From the NCBI GenBank assembly GCA_964519985.1, contig CAZFMF010000004.1, positions 79,839-143,838 of the forward strand: a stretch of 64,000 nt of DNA. The letters are read 5' to 3'. The notes beneath the pieces are model-generated. The model was given only the letters and a program-made list of their open reading frames with translations, had not been told where the DNA came from and did not search any database. This stretch comes from JAIEOG01 sp964519985. GTDB taxonomy: Bacteria; Bdellovibrionota; FAC87; UBA2466. Both the position numbers and the translations under genes were made by a program. Positions 33,638 through 40,463 of this stretch are shown piece after piece. Position 1 is the stretch's first letter. Every line of letters starts with the position of its first letter.

Positions 33638-34152
33638 CCGTTGTCCTCCATCATTTCCAAAAAATTATCGTCGTTAATGCCGGCCTTACTGCCGAACTCT
33701 TTAAAGAATGCACGGCACTCATCGTGGGACGGGTCACGTCCCAAATGCGCCTCCGAGTTCAACCGAATCCGACTCGTTCCGGCGCCCGCACCCGCGAAAA
33801 CCGGGGGCAGGTAAAACAAATCCATGTCGTAGCTGGCCACGATTCCTTCCGTGCGCACGTTGTTTTCCTCGGTGCGCAGGAACTCCAGGTTCGGCCGACG
33901 CGCGATACCTTGGATCTTCTCGAAGTACGCGTTGAACACGATCTCGGCGTTACGCTGCTGGATCGGTTGGCGGCTGGCCCCTGATTTATAGGTTCGGGCC
34001 GCCATGTACGTCGCGAACTCGATGTAATCGCTCACTACCAGCAAGAGGGAGAGGCTCAGGAAGAAGAGGAGGAAGAAGAACAGAACGACGGAGACGGCGA
34101 TGAATTCAATCGCCGCTTGTCCACTTTCGTTTTTCTTTCTCCGAACTCCCAT
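33631..34152 (-). CDS. TadE/TadG-like pseudopilin
   Basis: The 173-residue product has a short basic leader MGVRRKKNESG cleaved before QAAIEF, with Glu at +5, and a long hydrophobic helix (VSVVLFFFLLFFLSLSLLLVV). The C-terminal domain is polar. These features match TadE-family minor pilins, which are processed by the CpaA-type peptidase encoded upstream. GGAG lies six bases before the ATG. The 50-bp perfect palindrome lies 9 bases upstream of the start. Confidence 0.82.
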   Translation of the reverse strand: MGVRRKKNESGQAAIEFIAVSVVLFFFLLFFLSLSLLLVVSDYIEFATYMAARTYKSGASRQPIQQRNAEIVFNAYFEKIQGIARRPNLEFLRTEENNVRTEGIVASYDMDLFYLPPVFAGAGAGTSRIRLNSEAHLGRDPSHDECRAFFKEFGSKAGINDDNFLEMMEDNGC

Positions 34153-34161
34153 AACTTCTCC

Positions 34162-34211
34162 AGGTACCTGCTACCTTTTAGGAGATTTCTCCTAAAAGGT
34201 AGCAGGTACCT
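34162..34211. repeat. Perfect 50-bp palindrome (GGTACC family)
   Basis: A 24-base arm beginning AGGTACCTGCTACC is followed by TT and the exact inverse arm. It overlaps the stop codon of the pilin-like gene at 34210 and precedes the ribosome site of the TadE/G-like gene. One arm resembles the repeat at 4348-4379. In RNA it would form a very stable hairpin. Confidence 0.85.
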
Positions 34212-34479
34212 ACAAGTGCAGCGGTTTGGCCCGGGCTGGATCGCCCGGGTGGCCACTCTGGCCCGGCTGTAGGACTTCTCCGGGTTGCAGCTCACCGTTT
34301 TGCACCACGTTGACGATCGCGCTCCGAATCGTCGCGAGCATCAACTTTGTGAAATTCGCCATCGGACCGATCATCACGATGTAAGTCGTGATGAAAGCCG
34401 CCGCGAGCAACATCAGGTACTCGACCATCGTTTGCCCGCGCTCGTTGCCGAGTCGGCGCTGCCGCCGACGGCGCTTCAT
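34210..34479 (-). CDS. Pilin-like protein with class III leader
   Basis: The 89-residue product has a very basic leader MKRRRRQRRLGNERG, cleavage before QTMVEYL with Glu at +5, and a helix LMLLAAAFITTYIVMI. The C-terminus is hydrophilic and rich in Gly, Pro and Gln. It resembles Flp-type pilins but has a longer tail, so it may be a minor pilin. The ATG overlaps the cpaA stop by four bases. Confidence 0.8.
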   Translation of the reverse strand: MKRRRRQRRLGNERGQTMVEYLMLLAAAFITTYIVMIGPMANFTKLMLATIRSAIVNVVQNGELQPGEVLQPGQSGHPGDPARAKPLHL

Positions 34480-34976
34480 AAAATCTCCCAGTGGCGCGCT
34501 TGCGCGACACTCACGACGAGGTAGGCGCAGAAGAAGGCGGGCCCGAAGGCCATCTTCACGGCGCGTTTCGTCGGTTCGCCCCGGCGTACGTTCTCGGCAA
34601 TACTCCGAGCCCCGCCGCGAAAACCCTTGGCGTGAATCAGGGTGACCAAACCCACCAGGGCCCCGACCACGATCGCAATCGCCGCCACTTGTAAAATCGT
34701 CTTGGCGTCCGTCCAGGCGCCCATGGCCATGAGCAACTTCGCATCCCCCGCCGCCACGGCCTTGACCGCGTACAAGGGGAAGAAAAGCCCAAAGGCCACC
34801 GCAATGGCGATCAGCGCCTGCAGGCCCGAGTCCCAGCCGCCAAAGCCAAAGCGATAAATCAGTCCCGTTAGGAGGAAGGTGAAGGTGAGCCAGTTATAGA
34901 TCTTGCCCCAAAGGAGATCGGTGGCGGAAGCCACCAAGAGAAGTACCCAAAGAGCGATTTCCGGACCCCCAACCAT
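34476..34976 (-). CDS. cpaA: A24-family prepilin peptidase (CpaA/TadV)
   Basis: The 166-residue membrane aspartyl protease has six hydrophobic segments. The catalytic aspartates are in ASATDLLWGKIYN (near residue 19) and AAGDAKLLMAMG (near residue 77), the GxGD-type motif being AGD-K here. It lacks the methylase domain of PilD, as expected of CpaA/TadV. It should process the five or so prepilin leaders encoded around it. Confidence 0.92.
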   Translation of the reverse strand: MVGGPEIALWVLLLVASATDLLWGKIYNWLTFTFLLTGLIYRFGFGGWDSGLQALIAIAVAFGLFFPLYAVKAVAAGDAKLLMAMGAWTDAKTILQVAAIAIVVGALVGLVTLIHAKGFRGGARSIAENVRRGEPTKRAVKMAFGPAFFCAYLVVSVAQARHWEIL

Positions 34977-35016
34977 TACGTACCCCCGTACGAACGACTA
35001 CCCGGATTCAACTCGT

Positions 35017-35047
35017 GTCTTAAAAAGTGCGTGGCACCTTTTAAGAC
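35017..35047. repeat. Hairpin after the second Flp pilin gene
   Basis: The arms GTCTTAAAAAGTGC and GCACCTTTTAAGAC pair with one mismatch around a GTG loop. It begins at the last base of the pilin stop codon and lies between pilin genes and cpaA in the tad transcript. Confidence 0.7.
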
Positions 35048-35244
35048 TAGTTGCCGCCTCCCACAAAGCCTTGGCCCGAGCGGGTTTCGTTGGAAATATT
35101 TCCTTCGAGTCCCGTCAGGCCGTCGCGGAAGACGTCATTAAAAAACTTTGCGATCTGCAAGGCGAAGATGGCCCCGAAGGCGACCATCAAGACATACTCG
35201 ATGGTACTTTGCCCTCGGGACCCTAATTTCGTTGCTCGTCGCAA
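35047..35244 (-). CDS. Flp-type pilin 2
   Basis: The 65-residue prepilin has leader MRRATKLGSRG cleaved before QSTIEYVLM, with Glu at +5 and Tyr at +6, as in Flp pilins, then a hydrophobic helix (VAFGAIFALQIAKFF) and a Gly-rich tail. I chose the TTG at 35244 because AGGAGG lies four bases upstream; a GTG seven codons earlier would place this ribosome site inside the coding region. It follows the first Flp gene by 38 bases. Confidence 0.82.
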   Translation of the reverse strand: MRRATKLGSRGQSTIEYVLMVAFGAIFALQIAKFFNDVFRDGLTGLEGNISNETRSGQGFVGGGN

Positions 35245-35285
35245 GGAGCCTCCTAGGCTCCGCACTCAATAACCCGTGAGGGTTA
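35244..35285. other. Two small hairpins between the Flp pilin genes
   Basis: TAACCC-GTGA-GGGTTA (35270-35285) begins at the stop codon of Flp pilin 1. GGAGCC-TCCTA-GGCTCC (35245-35261) contains, on the minus strand, the AGGAGG ribosome site of Flp pilin 2 and could mask it. Confidence 0.5.
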
Positions 35286-35474
35286 CTGCATGCTCGCGTT
35301 CATCAGCTGATTGATCTTGGCGTTCACGCCCTTGAAAACCTGCTCGACGGTGCTCGGCAAGCGGTTCTTAAGTTCGCGGCCCAAGACGCTGATGACGACC
35401 ACGATGACGGCGATAATCAGGAGATATTCGACCGTCGTCTGACCGTTTTCGTCTCGAATGAATTGCTTAACCAT
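35283..35474 (-). CDS. flp: Flp-type major pilin 1
   Basis: The 63-residue prepilin has leader MVKQFIRDENG cleaved before QTTVEYLLI (Glu +5, Tyr +6), a hydrophobic helix IIAVIVVVISVLG and a short polar C-terminus. Size and motif fit the major Flp pilin. It is the first gene of the tad operon with GAGG before the ATG and a sigma-70-like promoter at 35552-35579, consistent with strong expression. Confidence 0.9.
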   Translation of the reverse strand: MVKQFIRDENGQTTVEYLLIIAVIVVVISVLGRELKNRLPSTVEQVFKGVNAKINQLMNASMQ

Positions 35475-35887
35475 GTTGTATCCTCGGCGTTCTTTGTGGA
35501 GGCTTACGCACCCACTTTGTTAATTCATAACGCGACGTGCTACATGATTCATTTTAGCAATTCCTCGAATCCCGTCAAATCGAGTCAACACTTAAATATT
35601 TGAAATATTTAAGAAAAACCCGTCAACGTATTCTACACTTCTCTCTAAATAGATCGGAAAATCGACAGTTTTTCATGAGGATAAACCCCGTCCGCTGTCG
35701 AAGTTTTGGACACCCCTTGTCGACTTTTTAGCTAACCCCTTAAGAACTCAATGCAACGCGTTGTCGACTATGTTACACTGCGTCAACTTCACGACAACTT
35801 GCGTTTCTAGATGGCTTGGGGCGGTCGGTTTTTTCGGGGGCGGGGATACCCTCTAAAACATCCTCCAAACCCTTCCTAGGACGTTTC
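35475..35887. other. AT-richer divergent control region between flp and the S41 protease gene
   Basis: This 413-bp stretch holds no supported gene. It contains the flp promoter, a perfect palindrome at 35591-35613 (arms CTTAAATATT, three-base centre) just upstream of it, and two copies of TTGTCGACT (35717 and 35761) 44 bases apart toward the protease gene. The last two items look like protein-binding sites; no regulator is identified. Confidence 0.55.
35552..35579 (-). promoter_or_regulatory. Promoter of the tad/flp operon
   Basis: On the minus strand TTGACG and TAAAAT are 16 bases apart. Transcription would begin near 35545, giving a ~70-base leader to the first pilin gene. Confidence 0.6.
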
Positions 35888-37900
35888 GTGCGGGGGAGTT
35901 TCCGGCCATTTGCTGCCTGGAACTCGGTAGCTTGGGGGTGTTCGTTGGGTGGTTTCGGAAAGTCTCGGTTCTTGCTTCTCTCTCTCATCGCCGTCACTTT
36001 GTGGGGTTTGGGGGATCGGCTCGGCGCTCAGTCCAAGCCTGACTCTATTTCTTGTGAATCCGCCTACCAAATTGGGGAATGGAGCTGGAAAGCCACCCCT
36101 TCCGAAAAAACCTCGTCTCTGAAGGACCCGGCCTTCGGTCGCAAGGTCATGGGCCGGTACCTCGAACTCGTGGATCCCAATAAAGTGCTTTTCCTTCAGG
36201 CGGAGGTGGATCGCTATCTCGAGCAGGCCGAGACCCGATGGAAGACTTTCACGGAAACCCACCGATGCGGCGGTTTTGAAACTTGGTTGGCGGCCGAGTA
36301 CCCGAAGGCCAAATCGCGTTTTGAAAAAATCTTCTTCGCTCTGCCCCTCGAAAAACATCTGCCGGCGGTGTTGCCGATGCACGGCAACGAGGAAAAGGGT
36401 TATCCCATTTTTCACACCTACCCAAAAGACGAAGCGGAAATCAAAACGCGGGCGGCCAAGTTCGCTACGGCGATCGGGGAAGCGGCCGGCCAAACGCAAT
36501 TGATTGGATTCGGTGGCGATGTCCGCGCGCTTATGGCCTTTGTGATGCCGATGGCGGTGTACCCTTCGAGTCCGCCGGCGGCGGTGCACCTTCTCACCCG
36601 TGCGGTGGTGGGAGCGATTGATCCTTTTTCCGATTACTTTTCCGATGAGGAGTACGCGGACTTTTACCGCGACCTGACCGGCGGAACCTCCGGCATCGGC
36701 GTGCGCGTGCGCGAGATGCCCAGTGGCCTTTTGATCTTGAAAGTCGCGGACGGGACACCCGCGGCGGCCTCGAAACAATTGCATCCGGGCGATCTCATTA
36801 CCCACGTGGATGGAGTCGCGCTGAGTGCGTTGAAAGGAATCAAGCACCGTTACGCCCTGGAAGGCGCCGAGTCGACCCCCGTCGTGCTGACGGTCGCCAA
36901 GGCCGATGGGAAATCTCCGCGTTCGGTGCGGTTGGTGCGTAAGGCCTTTGCTTTCGAGGACACCCGTATCGAATCGCGATGGGTGACACTGCGTTCGCGT
37001 CCGGGTCGCAAGATGGCCGTCATTTCGATTCCGAGTTTTTACGGTCGGGGCGGCGAATCCCTCGTGGGAGAACGCAGCAGCGCCGAGGATCTCGAAATGG
37101 AATTGGCCAAGGTTATCAAATCGGATCCTTCGGTGGTCGTGCTCGATTTGCGGGGAAATCCGGGCGGCTATTTGGAAGAAGCGGTGGCGATGGCCGGACT
37201 CTTCATCGGCGCCAAGCCGGTGGTGACGGTCGTGGATCCGCTCACGACGCGCGTGCAGCGGGATCGTTCGCATGCGATCGCTTACAAGGGGCCACTCGTA
37301 GTCCTAGTGGACGAAAACAGCGCCAGCGCTTCCGAGATCTTGGCGGGCGCGCTCAAGGATTACCAGCGGGCGGTGATCCTCGGTACGCCCAGGACCTATG
37401 GAAAGGGCAGTGTGCAACGCCTCTTCTACTTGAAGAACGGCTTGATCGCGATGGACCCGCAAGATCAGATCGGGGTCCTAAAACTGACCACGAGCTTTTT
37501 CTATTCGCCGCTTGGCAAATCGCCCGCGGACGGGGGCGTCCAACCGCACATTGTTTTGCAAAAGCCGAAGGGACGAGAGCCGCAGCGCAAGCAACGGGTT
37601 CCGAAGCAGTCGCCTTTTGTGGATGGTGGCACACTCAGCGATATTCAGTTGCAGGAGCGCACGATGGCCCTGCGGATTGCCGCACTGAAGGAGTCGAGCG
37701 CGGAACGTTCGGCGGATGTGAAGGGCATTTTTAATGAAGCGGTGAAAAAAGCCTTCGGCCCCGACAATGCGGATGAGGCGGCTCGCGCCTCGTTGGCGGA
37801 GTCGCTCGCGATCGCCGATGATCTAGCGACATTGGAACAAGGGGCGAGTCGCGCCGACACGCGTCCGACCGCGAAATCTAACAGTAGCGCTCGGCGTTAA
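35888..37900 (+). CDS. S41-family C-terminal processing protease (Prc/CtpA-like)
   Basis: The 670-residue product has a hydrophobic export signal (FLLLSLIAVTLWGLG) about 30 residues in. An all-helical N-terminal domain is followed by a PDZ domain (GTSGIGVRVREMPSGLLILK, HPGDLITHVDG) and the S41 core: DLRGNPGGYLEEAV, nucleophile Ser in DENSASASEIL and catalytic Lys in RTYGKGSVQRL. The tail is helical. It cleaves periplasmic proteins at their C-termini. I chose the GTG at 35888, which has AGGA six bases upstream; a TTG at 35945 would give a shorter, more usual signal peptide. Confidence 0.88.
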   Translation: MRGSFRPFAAWNSVAWGCSLGGFGKSRFLLLSLIAVTLWGLGDRLGAQSKPDSISCESAYQIGEWSWKATPSEKTSSLKDPAFGRKVMGRYLELVDPNKVLFLQAEVDRYLEQAETRWKTFTETHRCGGFETWLAAEYPKAKSRFEKIFFALPLEKHLPAVLPMHGNEEKGYPIFHTYPKDEAEIKTRAAKFATAIGEAAGQTQLIGFGGDVRALMAFVMPMAVYPSSPPAAVHLLTRAVVGAIDPFSDYFSDEEYADFYRDLTGGTSGIGVRVREMPSGLLILKVADGTPAAASKQLHPGDLITHVDGVALSALKGIKHRYALEGAESTPVVLTVAKADGKSPRSVRLVRKAFAFEDTRIESRWVTLRSRPGRKMAVISIPSFYGRGGESLVGERSSAEDLEMELAKVIKSDPSVVVLDLRGNPGGYLEEAVAMAGLFIGAKPVVTVVDPLTTRVQRDRSHAIAYKGPLVVLVDENSASASEILAGALKDYQRAVILGTPRTYGKGSVQRLFYLKNGLIAMDPQDQIGVLKLTTSFFYSPLGKSPADGGVQPHIVLQKPKGREPQRKQRVPKQSPFVDGGTLSDIQLQERTMALRIAALKESSAERSADVKGIFNEAVKKAFGPDNADEAARASLAESLAIADDLATLEQGASRADTRPTAKSNSSARR

Positions 37901-38028
37901 CCGCTCCAGAAAAAAGACGATCCTCGCCGAAGCGGGTATGGTAATCTATAAGTGACTGGATTGACTGAGGTTACTGGTCCATTCACCCGCCCCGACTGAG
38001 CGTCGGGCATGACACCGAGGGGAAACGC

Positions 38029-38181
38029 ATGGCCGAAGAAGCATATTGTGTGAAGTGCCGTAAGAAAACGTCGATGAAGGACACGCAGGAAGTGAAGATG
38101 AAGAACGGTCGTCCCGCCGTGAAGGGCGTTTGTTCTGAGTGCGGCACGGGCGTTTACAAAATTCTGTCCCAGTCCAAGTAA
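38029..38181 (+). CDS. Zinc-ribbon microprotein (DUF5679-like)
   Basis: The 50-residue product begins MAEEAYCVKCRKKTSM and ends GVCSECGTGVYKILSQSK. Two CxxC pairs 25 residues apart form a zinc ribbon like those at the C-terminus of topoisomerase I and in DUF5679 proteins, which may bind nucleic acid. GAGGGGAAACGC precedes the ATG. It stands alone between the protease gene and the convergent cyclase gene. Confidence 0.82.
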   Translation: MAEEAYCVKCRKKTSMKDTQEVKMKNGRPAVKGVCSECGTGVYKILSQSK

Positions 38182-38254
38182 TCGTTTTTAAGTCGCACCC
38201 AAGGTTAGCTTTACACTTTTACGACTTCCGGGCGGGGGTGCGTCATCGCCTACA

Positions 38255-39292
38255 TTAGCCGGCCTTCTTGAGAATCGGCTTTTCGGATTTTGCGCCGCTA
38301 TTCGACGGTAGGGTCTCAAACTGGCAGCAACGATTGCGGCCGTTGGCCTTGGCGAAATAAAGCGCGGTGTCCGCGCGATTCACGATTTCCTTCATTGCGA
38401 AGGCGGCTTCGGCTCCGGCCGCCCACGACCTCATCAAAGTCGCCGTACCGAGGCTGATGGTGACGGGGATATGCACACCTTCGTGCATGATCTTCATATT
38501 TTCGATTTTATTGCGGAAGCGTTCGCAGAAGATCAATGCCCCTTCGGCATCGGTGGTATTCAAGATGCAAACAAACTCTTCTCCGCCGAAGCGCCCGATG
38601 ACATCCGTATCGCGAGCCTCGTCCTTTAATGTTTTGGCGACCGTGGCCAGAACATGATCACCGCCCTGGTGGCCATAGGTGTCATTCACCTTTTTGAAAT
38701 GATCGATATCGCACATCACCACCGAGAGTTTGTGGCTGTCACCCTGGCGTAAGGCAGTTTTTATACTCCGGAGCAACATTCCTTCGGTATAGGCCTTGTT
38801 GTAAAGCTGGGTGAGGCCGTCGACAATGGCGTCCTTTTTCTTCTCTTCGTATTTCTTCTGCAATTCACTCTCGGCGGTCACGTTGCGGATGGTCAGCAAC
38901 GCCCCGATCGGGCTACCGTCATCGGCCGTGATCGGTACGGCGCCAAAGATCATGTGGAGGTCGGGATACGCTTTGCTGGTGCCTTTCAGTTCGTCGATCC
39001 GCAGCGGCTTGTTCTGGCTCACCACCTGCCGGGCGGGGCAACCGTCCGGGCAGGATGAGGTTTTCAAAAGGGTGCAGAAATCCCCAATCTTCAGGGCTTT
39101 CCGGTAGCTTTCGCCGGTTAGCTCCGTGAAGGCATCATTAAAGTCGACGACGCGGTTCTCGGCATCCACGACGCAAAATGCGTCGAGAAAGATATCCAAG
39201 AGTGGGCGGTTCTTCTGCAGCCAAGCTTCTAGCTGCCCGCGCCCCTTGTCGCCTTTATTTCGCGAAGGCGAAGTATTGCTTGGGATTGCCAT
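38255..39292 (-). CDS. PAS-GGDEF diguanylate cyclase
   Basis: The 345-residue protein has a PAS domain (LLDIFLDAFCVVDAENRVVD) with three Cys in the segment CTLLKTSSCPDGCPAR, then a GGDEF domain. The active site is GGEEF, and RDTD lies five residues before it, a complete I-site, so the product c-di-GMP should feed back. The Cys-rich PAS insert could bind metal. It overlaps the STAS gene by 38 bases and is last in the partner-switching operon, suggesting that the STAS protein or its partner controls it. Confidence 0.92.
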   Translation of the reverse strand: MAIPSNTSPSRNKGDKGRGQLEAWLQKNRPLLDIFLDAFCVVDAENRVVDFNDAFTELTGESYRKALKIGDFCTLLKTSSCPDGCPARQVVSQNKPLRIDELKGTSKAYPDLHMIFGAVPITADDGSPIGALLTIRNVTAESELQKKYEEKKKDAIVDGLTQLYNKAYTEGMLLRSIKTALRQGDSHKLSVVMCDIDHFKKVNDTYGHQGGDHVLATVAKTLKDEARDTDVIGRFGGEEFVCILNTTDAEGALIFCERFRNKIENMKIMHEGVHIPVTISLGTATLMRSWAAGAEAAFAMKEIVNRADTALYFAKANGRNRCCQFETLPSNSGAKSEKPILKKAG

Positions 39293-39725
39293 CCAGTTCC
39301 ATCTCCCCCTCTTTGCACGAAGTACAGGTCATGCTTTCGGGGATGTTCGGGTTTCCGTTTCCAAATTTATCTTGCGTCACGAGGGTCATCGATTCCGACT
39401 CGCATTCGTCGCAGACGTAGGGCACGTACACCGAAGTCACTTTCGCGTGACTTAGGAAGCTCGGGACCATGTTCATCTGACGGACGATAAGCGGCGGGCA
39501 CTCCTCGTAGGCAATTTGCGCCGAAGCGAGATCCTTCATGAAGTTCACCCAGGTGCGGATGCCGCAGGAGTTAATCGACGTCACGCCCTTGAAATTAATC
39601 ACCAGGTTCGACCCGGATTTCTTGAGCGCTTCGAATTCGGTATCCTCGTCGATCACCCCTTTCAGGTAGATCTTGGTGACGCCGCCTTCCTGCTTGCTCT
39701 CGTATTTGAACTTCTCGTTAATCAT
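39255..39725 (-). CDS. STAS-domain anti-sigma-antagonist-like protein with zinc ribbon
   Basis: The 156-residue protein has an N-terminal STAS fold (IYLKGVIDEDTEFEAL, LVINFKGVTSINSCGIRTW). The phosphorylatable serine of SpoIIAA corresponds to S53; the usual preceding Asp is Asn here. The C-terminal half has CDEC and CTSC pairs about 38 residues apart, a probable zinc ribbon not normally found in such proteins. The kinase-like HATPase gene is six bases upstream. Confidence 0.82.
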   Translation of the reverse strand: MINEKFKYESKQEGGVTKIYLKGVIDEDTEFEALKKSGSNLVINFKGVTSINSCGIRTWVNFMKDLASAQIAYEECPPLIVRQMNMVPSFLSHAKVTSVYVPYVCDECESESMTLVTQDKFGNGNPNIPESMTCTSCKEGEMELDGNPKQYFAFAK

Positions 39726-39731
39726 CTCCGT

Positions 39732-40463
39732 CTACCTCCGGTGAAAGAAATTAAAAGAAAAGTTGTCGGGATCATAAGACCGTTGATCGGATATCCAGCA
39801 CGACACTACGGTCGATTTTCCCGGGGTCGCGACGAACTTTAGGTGCGTCACGGCATCAAAAATCATATAAGTGCCGAGTCCCGCTCCGCCTTCTTTCGTC
39901 TGAATCTGCGTGGAGCTCTCGTAGCATCGAAAGAGGGAGGCCGCGATGTCCTCGAAACCGAGGCTCCCCGCTTGGTCACTCACCGAAAGAAAAAGGCCGT
40001 TGTCGCTGGCCCGAAATCGAATCGTTAAGATCTCATTACTGCCCAGGGTAACGCGCGAGCGGCGGGCATACTTTTCCTTACCGTTCCTGTCGCGGTACGC
40101 GTGGTAAAGCGCGTTCGTGAGGGTTTCCTCCAGCACGCTTTCCACTTTTTCGCGTAAAAACCGTTTCCCTTCGATACCGGCGCGGGCAACGATCTGCTGG
40201 ATCATGGCCTGGCGATCGACACTCGATGCCAGTTTCAATTCGGAAGACTGGGCCTCGAGCTCCCAGCTATAGGTGGGCACCGCGTTCGCGCGCAGGGAGT
40301 CGGTCGTCTGCTTGACGCCGGGATCGCGATCGCCGAGCGGCGTGGAGTGCACGTGCTGGCATCCGCTACCGATCAATCCCACCGCCTCGCGCTTCGATAC
40401 CGTTCCGCAATGCAGATCGGACGCGGCGGGTATTCTTTCTTTTTTCGGACCCTTCTTCATCAT
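39732..40463 (-). CDS. HATPase-domain serine kinase/anti-sigma-like protein
   Basis: The 243-residue protein has ~65 N-terminal residues of low conservation, then a GHKL ATPase domain: N-box EETLTNALYHA, SVSDQAGSLG as G1 and EGGAGLGTYMIFD as G2. This is the RsbW/SpoIIAB type that phosphorylates a STAS partner on serine. The ATG overlaps the stop of the SpoIIE-type phosphatase by four bases. Confidence 0.85.
   Translation of the reverse strand: MMKKGPKKERIPAASDLHCGTVSKREAVGLIGSGCQHVHSTPLGDRDPGVKQTTDSLRANAVPTYSWELEAQSSELKLASSVDRQAMIQQIVARAGIEGKRFLREKVESVLEETLTNALYHAYRDRNGKEKYARRSRVTLGSNEILTIRFRASDNGLFLSVSDQAGSLGFEDIAASLFRCYESSTQIQTKEGGAGLGTYMIFDAVTHLKFVATPGKSTVVSCWISDQRSYDPDNFSFNFFHRR

Noticed and set aside
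35811..35879. ATG at 35811 as the start of the S41 protease
   Set aside because: That frame meets a stop codon after 22 codons and is not in frame with the protease.
35773..35997. A 74-codon minus-strand frame opposite the S41 protease 5' end
   Set aside because: It has no ribosome site or recognisable feature and overlaps the protease signal region on the other strand.
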